From NCBI GenBank assembly GCA_964590515.1, contig CAZPZD010000011.1, positions 1 to 61,066 on the forward strand: a stretch of DNA of 61,066 bases, given 5' to 3'. The notes under the pieces were generated by a model that saw only the letters and a program-made list of their open reading frames with translations, was not told where the DNA came from and did not search any database. Shown piece after piece: positions 57,313-61,066 of the stretch; the stretch's first letter is position 1; every line of letters starts with the position of its first letter. A program made the translations under genes and the position numbers. Origin of the DNA: JADFRG01 sp964590515 (GTDB lineage Bacteria; Chloroflexota; Anaerolineae; Anaerolineales; E44-bin32).

Positions 57313-59460
57313 ATGGCTGAACGAGTCCTTGTCGTCCAACTTGAGCGCAAGCACCTGTTGGCTTTGTCGCGGGTGTTTGAGGACCGCGGAGACGTGGTCC
57401 TGACGGCCTCCTCCCTCAAGGAAACCGGCAACCTCGTGCAGCGCTACAAGCCGGAGCTCATTCTGCTCGATGTCCAGATGCTGGGAGAGAATTGGGCCCG
57501 GGCCGTCCCGCCAATGCAGCGCGGCGCACCCAATTCGCGCATCCTGTTGACCAGCAACGGAAACCACCGGCCGCTCCGACGCCAGATCAAGGAATTCAAG
57601 CAGTGGGGCGTCATTCGCCCACCGTTCACGGACTCGAAGATCGAGAAGGCTCTCCTGTCTTCCAGCAACGGCCACGGCATCGGAGAAGGGCTGGTGGATG
57701 CCGAGCCGGTGCCCAGCAAGATCCGATTCCCGATCCGTTACAAAATCACCTTCCCATACATCGCTCTGGCTCTGGTCCTGGCAATGGCCGCCGCGATCGT
57801 GGTGACCAACGTCGTGCTCGACACGGTCGAAGAACGCTTTGCCAATCAGCTGATCGAAAGCGGGCGGCTGTCGGCCGAGTGGATGGTGAAGGAGGAAGAT
57901 CGGTTGCTCGAGTCCCTGCGGATGGTCGCGCACACCGAAGGGGTTCCGGAGGCAGTCCAGGCCGATGACGCCGAGCTTCTGCGCGAGATCGCGTTGCCCA
58001 TCGCGGTGAATGGGCAGCTGGAGGCGCTGGAGATCCTGGATGTGAACGGGGTCAGCCTGCTCTCCTTGCGCCAACAGCAGGAAGATCAGTTTGAAGACTA
58101 CGACGCTTCGCGCGGCGAAAACCTGTTTCAGGAGTGGGAGTTCGTCCAGCAGGTCTTGAACACCGAGGTGGATACCCTCGGGGACAAGTTTTCCGGGGTA
58201 GTTTCCGCTCCCTGGGGCGACTTCTTCTATGTGTCGGGCCCGATCTTAGGTGAGACCAATCAGCTTGAAGGAGTCGTGCTGGTCGGCAGGTCGCTCGGGT
58301 CGTTGAGTCGAGAAATCCGAGAGGCCACCCTCGCCCAGACCACGATTTACGACTTCGGTGGTGCGCCCCAGGCGACCACTTTTTTGGAAGAGGTGGGGCC
58401 ACTGGGCTCCGAGCTCGCGGCCGGTGTGTTGAACCGCCAGGCCGAAGAGAGCTTTCTCCGCAATCTGACCGTCGCCAATATCGACTACAGCGAAATCATC
58501 GGCACCCTGGACTCCCGAGGCGGAGTAGACGTGGCCTTGGTGGGAACCTCGCTTCCGCAAACCTTCCTCGTCCATCCCAGCCAGGTCACCCGGCTGCAGA
58601 TTTTTGGCCTGGCAACCCTGGGATTCCTATTTGTCATCGCGGCCGGGGTATTGGTGGCCAACCGGATCACTCGGCCGCTGCTCGATGTAGTGCAGGCCTC
58701 TGAGGCAGTGGCCCAGGGGAACCTAACGGTGAAGCTCGATGCCCGCGGCAACGACGAACTGGCCACTCTGGCTCGAGCCTTCAACGACATGGTGATCTCG
58801 CTAGATCGATCGAACCGCGAGCTGCTCGAGGCCTACAACACTACGCTTGAAGGCTGGTCCAAGGCGCTGGAGCTGCGAGACGAAGAGACTGAAGGCCACA
58901 CCCAGCGGGTGACCGACCTGACTGTGCGCCTGGCCCGCCGGATGGGAATCAGCGACGATGACCTGGTTCAAATCAAGCGCGGGGCATTGCTTCACGACAT
59001 TGGCAAAATGGGGATTCCGGATGGAATTCTCAACAAGCCTGGGCCGCTCTCCGAACCGGAATGGGAAGTCATGCGAAAGCATCCGATCTACGCCTACCAG
59101 ATGCTCTCGCCGATCGGCTATTTGCGTCCGGCGCTGGCGATCCCCTGCTGCCACCACGAGCGCTGGGATGGCAGTGGTTATCCGATGGGCTGGAAGGATG
59201 AGGACATCCCGCTCGCAGCCCGAATCTTCGCGGTGGTCGACGTTTACGACGCGCTCCGCTCGGATCGACCATACCGGGTGGCCTGGCCCGAAGAGCGGGT
59301 GCTGGATCATTTGGAATCCAATAAGGGCGTCCACTTTGACCCGAACGTCGTGGACGAGTTCGTCCGCATGATTCGGAACGAAGGCCCCGACGGCCGGGTC
59401 GCGATGCGAACGCCGGCCATCCATCAAACCATGCTGCGCCGGACGGTTCCCCTCGGATGA
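57313..59460 (+). CDS. Membrane sensor with pseudo-receiver, HAMP and HD-GYP domains
   Basis: The 715-aa protein begins with a receiver-like domain (about residues 4-115). Asp53 is kept in LILLDVQ, but the acidic pair is lost (VVQLE) and the conserved Lys is Arg (IRPPF). A membrane helix (about 145-170), an external sensor region to about 430, a second helix (437-461), HAMP, and a C-terminal HD-GYP domain follow. The last has LLHDIGKMGIPD, HHERWDGSGYP and VVDVYDALRSDRPYR. HD-GYP domains degrade cyclic di-GMP. ATG 57313 has AGAAGG upstream. The next gene overlaps by ATGA. Confidence 0.93.
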   Translation: MAERVLVVQLERKHLLALSRVFEDRGDVVLTASSLKETGNLVQRYKPELILLDVQMLGENWARAVPPMQRGAPNSRILLTSNGNHRPLRRQIKEFKQWGVIRPPFTDSKIEKALLSSSNGHGIGEGLVDAEPVPSKIRFPIRYKITFPYIALALVLAMAAAIVVTNVVLDTVEERFANQLIESGRLSAEWMVKEEDRLLESLRMVAHTEGVPEAVQADDAELLREIALPIAVNGQLEALEILDVNGVSLLSLRQQQEDQFEDYDASRGENLFQEWEFVQQVLNTEVDTLGDKFSGVVSAPWGDFFYVSGPILGETNQLEGVVLVGRSLGSLSREIREATLAQTTIYDFGGAPQATTFLEEVGPLGSELAAGVLNRQAEESFLRNLTVANIDYSEIIGTLDSRGGVDVALVGTSLPQTFLVHPSQVTRLQIFGLATLGFLFVIAAGVLVANRITRPLLDVVQASEAVAQGNLTVKLDARGNDELATLARAFNDMVISLDRSNRELLEAYNTTLEGWSKALELRDEETEGHTQRVTDLTVRLARRMGISDDDLVQIKRGALLHDIGKMGIPDGILNKPGPLSEPEWEVMRKHPIYAYQMLSPIGYLRPALAIPCCHHERWDGSGYPMGWKDEDIPLAARIFAVVDVYDALRSDRPYRVAWPEERVLDHLESNKGVHFDPNVVDEFVRMIRNEGPDGRVAMRTPAIHQTMLRRTVPLG

Positions 59461-60896
59461 CCGATTCAGAGCGCAGCGCGAGCCAAAGCCGACGGCCGGC
59501 CCTTCTGATGCTGGCCCTGGGCCTGATCGGGGTCTCGATTTGCGCGGTTTCCCTGTTTGCAAACGTGACCCTGGGCGAGGCCGAATCGTTCATCGCCGCC
59601 CCGCTGCACTCCGCCGCATTGGCGAACTACGCTCAAGATCCGATCGGCGGCCGGCTGCAGAGCCTCAGCATTCGCATCATCGAGTTCGCCATCAAGGACC
59701 GAGAGCCGGAGGCCGACGACGCCGGCGCTCGGGCGACTGACGTTGTGGAGAGCCTGAAGAGTCCAGTCCCAACTGTGACGCCAAAACCCGGGGATCCCAC
59801 CGCCACGCCACCCCCACCAACTACAGCCGTGCCGTCGGCAACAATGGGAAGCTCAGGCACCCCAACCTCAACTCCCAGCCCGACCCGTACCCCGACCCGC
59901 ACGCCGAGCGCGACCCCGACCGACCTACCGACCGCCGGCCCCAGCGCAACTCCAACCAAGACGCCAACCCCTGGACCGACTTCCACGCCCACCAAGACCC
60001 CGACCCCGAGCAGCACGCCGACCGCGACCCACACGCCGACCTCAACCCACACACCGACACCGTGCAAAGTCACGCCAGTTGTCAACATCGAACTGCCTGT
60101 CGGCGGAACCCTCTACGGCCCGGGTGACGAAATCGAGGGCCATGCCCACGCCTGGGACCCGGACAACGTAAACCCGAGCACCTGCTCTCCCACACCGGAA
60201 GCAGATGGTGCTGGCATTCAGGAGGTTGAGTTCCAAGTCAAGCGGCTGGGGACCACCGTCTTCTCCCACACCGAGTTCTTCTCCGAGTACTGCGCCTTCG
60301 ATGGGAACGAGCCCTGCCCAACGGTGGCCGTGAGCGGCCTACAGTGGCCAAACTCGGCCCCGATTGTCGCCGGCCCGCATGAGCTGTGGGCCCGCGCCAA
60401 GGATGATGAGGGTCAGTTTAGCGCGTGGGTCTCAACGAGCTTCACGATCAGTTTGTCGCTCACCGCGACGCCTGCACCGACCGCGTCAATCACCCCGGTG
60501 CCTACACCCACGGCGACTCTCCCTCCCTCAGCCACGCCAACGCCGTCGTGTACGGGCTATTCGTTGACACCGTTTACTGGCTCATCGAACGATGTCTGGT
60601 GGACACTGACCAATGGCGGGGGGACTGCGGTCACGATTATCGGGATCGACCTGGAGTGGACGCTATCGGGCGGCCTTGTCAAAGTCAAGCTAAATGGCGC
60701 CGAGCTCTGGAACGTCGGCGACCCCAGCAGCCCTGCGAACATCACCTCCGACTGGACTGGGGTGAGCCGGCTTTTCAATCCTTCCGTTTCGAAGGAACTG
60801 AGATTCGAATTCGATAACTCGGTGGGTGGCAACACCTTTACGGTAACAGTGCACTTCGATAATTTGTGCGACGTGCCGGCCTCGGATACCGCCTAG
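59457..60896 (+). CDS. Thr/Pro-rich secreted or surface-anchored protein
   Basis: The 479-aa protein has an N-terminal membrane helix (LLMLALGLIGVSICAVSLFANV), about 60 residues, then a Thr/Pro repeat linker (about residues 100-200). A beta-rich Ig-like domain follows (VNIELPVGGTLYGPGDEIEGHAHAWDPD to AGPHELWARAKDDEGQFSAW), a second Thr/Pro linker, and a C-terminal domain (residues about 365-479) with conserved-looking Trp and Cys. No enzyme motif is seen. It is translationally coupled (ATGA) to the HD-GYP sensor, so a c-di-GMP-controlled surface or adhesion role is possible. Confidence 0.75.
   Translation: MTDSERSASQSRRPALLMLALGLIGVSICAVSLFANVTLGEAESFIAAPLHSAALANYAQDPIGGRLQSLSIRIIEFAIKDREPEADDAGARATDVVESLKSPVPTVTPKPGDPTATPPPPTTAVPSATMGSSGTPTSTPSPTRTPTRTPSATPTDLPTAGPSATPTKTPTPGPTSTPTKTPTPSSTPTATHTPTSTHTPTPCKVTPVVNIELPVGGTLYGPGDEIEGHAHAWDPDNVNPSTCSPTPEADGAGIQEVEFQVKRLGTTVFSHTEFFSEYCAFDGNEPCPTVAVSGLQWPNSAPIVAGPHELWARAKDDEGQFSAWVSTSFTISLSLTATPAPTASITPVPTPTATLPPSATPTPSCTGYSLTPFTGSSNDVWWTLTNGGGTAVTIIGIDLEWTLSGGLVKVKLNGAELWNVGDPSSPANITSDWTGVSRLFNPSVSKELRFEFDNSVGGNTFTVTVHFDNLCDVPASDTA
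59760..60063 (+). repeat. Low-complexity Thr/Pro codon repeats
   Basis: Degenerate repeats of ACC/CCG-type codons encode runs of TPTxTPT, interspersed with Ser and Lys. They are part of the surface protein and not an independent element. Confidence 0.8.
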
Positions 60897-60955
60897 AGTA
60901 GCCTGAGCGCGGAGCAAGAGTTTCGGGAGCGAAGCGAATCTCGCGAATAGAGAGC

Positions 60956-60986
60956 GGGCGACCGCCAAAACTCCAGGCGATCGCCC
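60956..60986. terminator. Convergent hairpin at the end of the surface protein gene
   Basis: GGGCGA-C-CGCC pairs with GGCG-A-TCGCCC around a 9-nt loop with one mismatch. It lies 60 nt after the surface protein stop and 25 nt before the end of the opposing VOC gene. T-runs are weak on both sides. Confidence 0.6.
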
Positions 60987-61010
60987 GTCTGATTCTTGGG
61001 GGAACTCGTG

Positions 61011-61066
61011 CTACTGCGGGGTTGTGCTCGTGTACAGGCCGACCCGGTTGCCGGAAGGATCCATGA
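61011..61066 (-). CDS. C-terminal end of a VOC (glyoxalase/bleomycin resistance) family protein
   Basis: Reading the minus strand from the window edge to TAG 61011 gives MDPSGNRVGLYTSTTPQ. The DPxGNxxxLY signature is the usual last strand of vicinal-oxygen-chelate proteins. The remainder lies outside the window, so the function cannot be narrowed. Confidence 0.6.
   Translation of the reverse strand, partial: MDPSGNRVGLYTSTTPQ

Noticed and set aside
57094..58074. A 326-codon minus-strand frame running through the tRNA and into the HD-GYP gene
   Set aside because: It contains the tRNA-Lys in antisense and has no domain; the plus-strand features explain the region.
59760..60063. Thr/Pro repeats as a CRISPR array or satellite
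   Set aside because: The repeats are codon-level, irregular and in frame with a surface protein; no spacers are present.

Overview
The window is 61,066 bases of GC-rich bacterial chromosome. It holds two 100-N gaps (31386-31485 and 42645-42744), so it is a draft scaffold, probably metagenomic. Gene content suggests a peptidoglycan-containing, lipoprotein-rich bacterium, most plausibly Chloroflexota (Anaerolineae-like). Pointers are a Ser/Thr kinase fused to a TolB-type propeller, a DUF1800/DUF1501 pair under an ECF sigma operon, a BMP/ABC nucleoside importer, Thr/Pro-rich secreted linkers, many GTG and TTG starts, and several -10 boxes only 7-9 nt before start codons. The taxon is inference; no rRNA is present. 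No CRISPR array, insertion sequence or prophage was seen.

Layout. (1) 1-14,400, minus strand: one long directon driven from a good sigma70-type promoter at 14364-14392. In transcription order it encodes adenine deaminase, a GntR/UTRA regulator, an aspartate-carbamoyltransferase-like enzyme, an ornithine-carbamoyltransferase-like enzyme, carbamate kinase, a BMP-family lipoprotein, an ABC ATPase with two permeases, threonine synthase, a family 2 glycosyltransferase and a PLP enzyme cut by the window edge. It reads as import of a nucleoside-like compound coupled to carbamoyl-phosphate-based ATP recovery. (2) 14,563-18,556: FolD, a Ser/Thr kinase and a divergent M14 peptidase lipoprotein. (3) 18,563-24,575: an ECF sigma / anti-sigma / membrane proteins / DUF1800 / DUF1501 operon, divergent from an FTR1 iron permease, with a 20-bp inverted repeat between them. 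(4) 24,658-30,425: DUF3105 protein, GyrB, a membrane protein, a SAM hydroxide adenosyltransferase and MurA with Asp in place of the active-site Cys. (5) 30,422-39,136, plus strand: an origin-type cluster rpmH-rnpA-yidD-(PQQ propeller)-yidC-jag-(PfkB)-parA-parB, then fabG, asp23-like, nusB, tatA/B and tatC. dnaA is not seen. (6) 39,147-46,001: a thiolase-fold/DUF35 pair that lacks the usual cysteines, two membrane proteins, an acyl-CoA synthetase and an acyl-CoA dehydrogenase. (7) 46,071-61,066: small membrane proteins, a putative selenocysteine thioredoxin-like lipoprotein, bifunctional FtcD, a CapA-like lipoprotein, DUF362, a sigma70 factor, a PHP protein, LysS, GreA, a Bcp peroxiredoxin, tRNA-Lys, an HD-GYP membrane sensor, a Thr/Pro-rich surface protein and the end of a VOC protein.

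The most notable observation is the thioredoxin-fold lipoprotein at 46413-46979. Its redox motif reads W-(TGA)-T-T-C: an in-frame TGA sits exactly where the first cysteine of CxxC belongs, the frame stays open on both sides, and a short hairpin lies just downstream. This fits a selenoprotein that ordinary gene calling would split. Second is the tandem carbamoyltransferase/carbamate kinase operon, in which the ATCase-like member has lost the aspartate-binding Arg. Third is the Cys-less thiolase/DUF35 pair.
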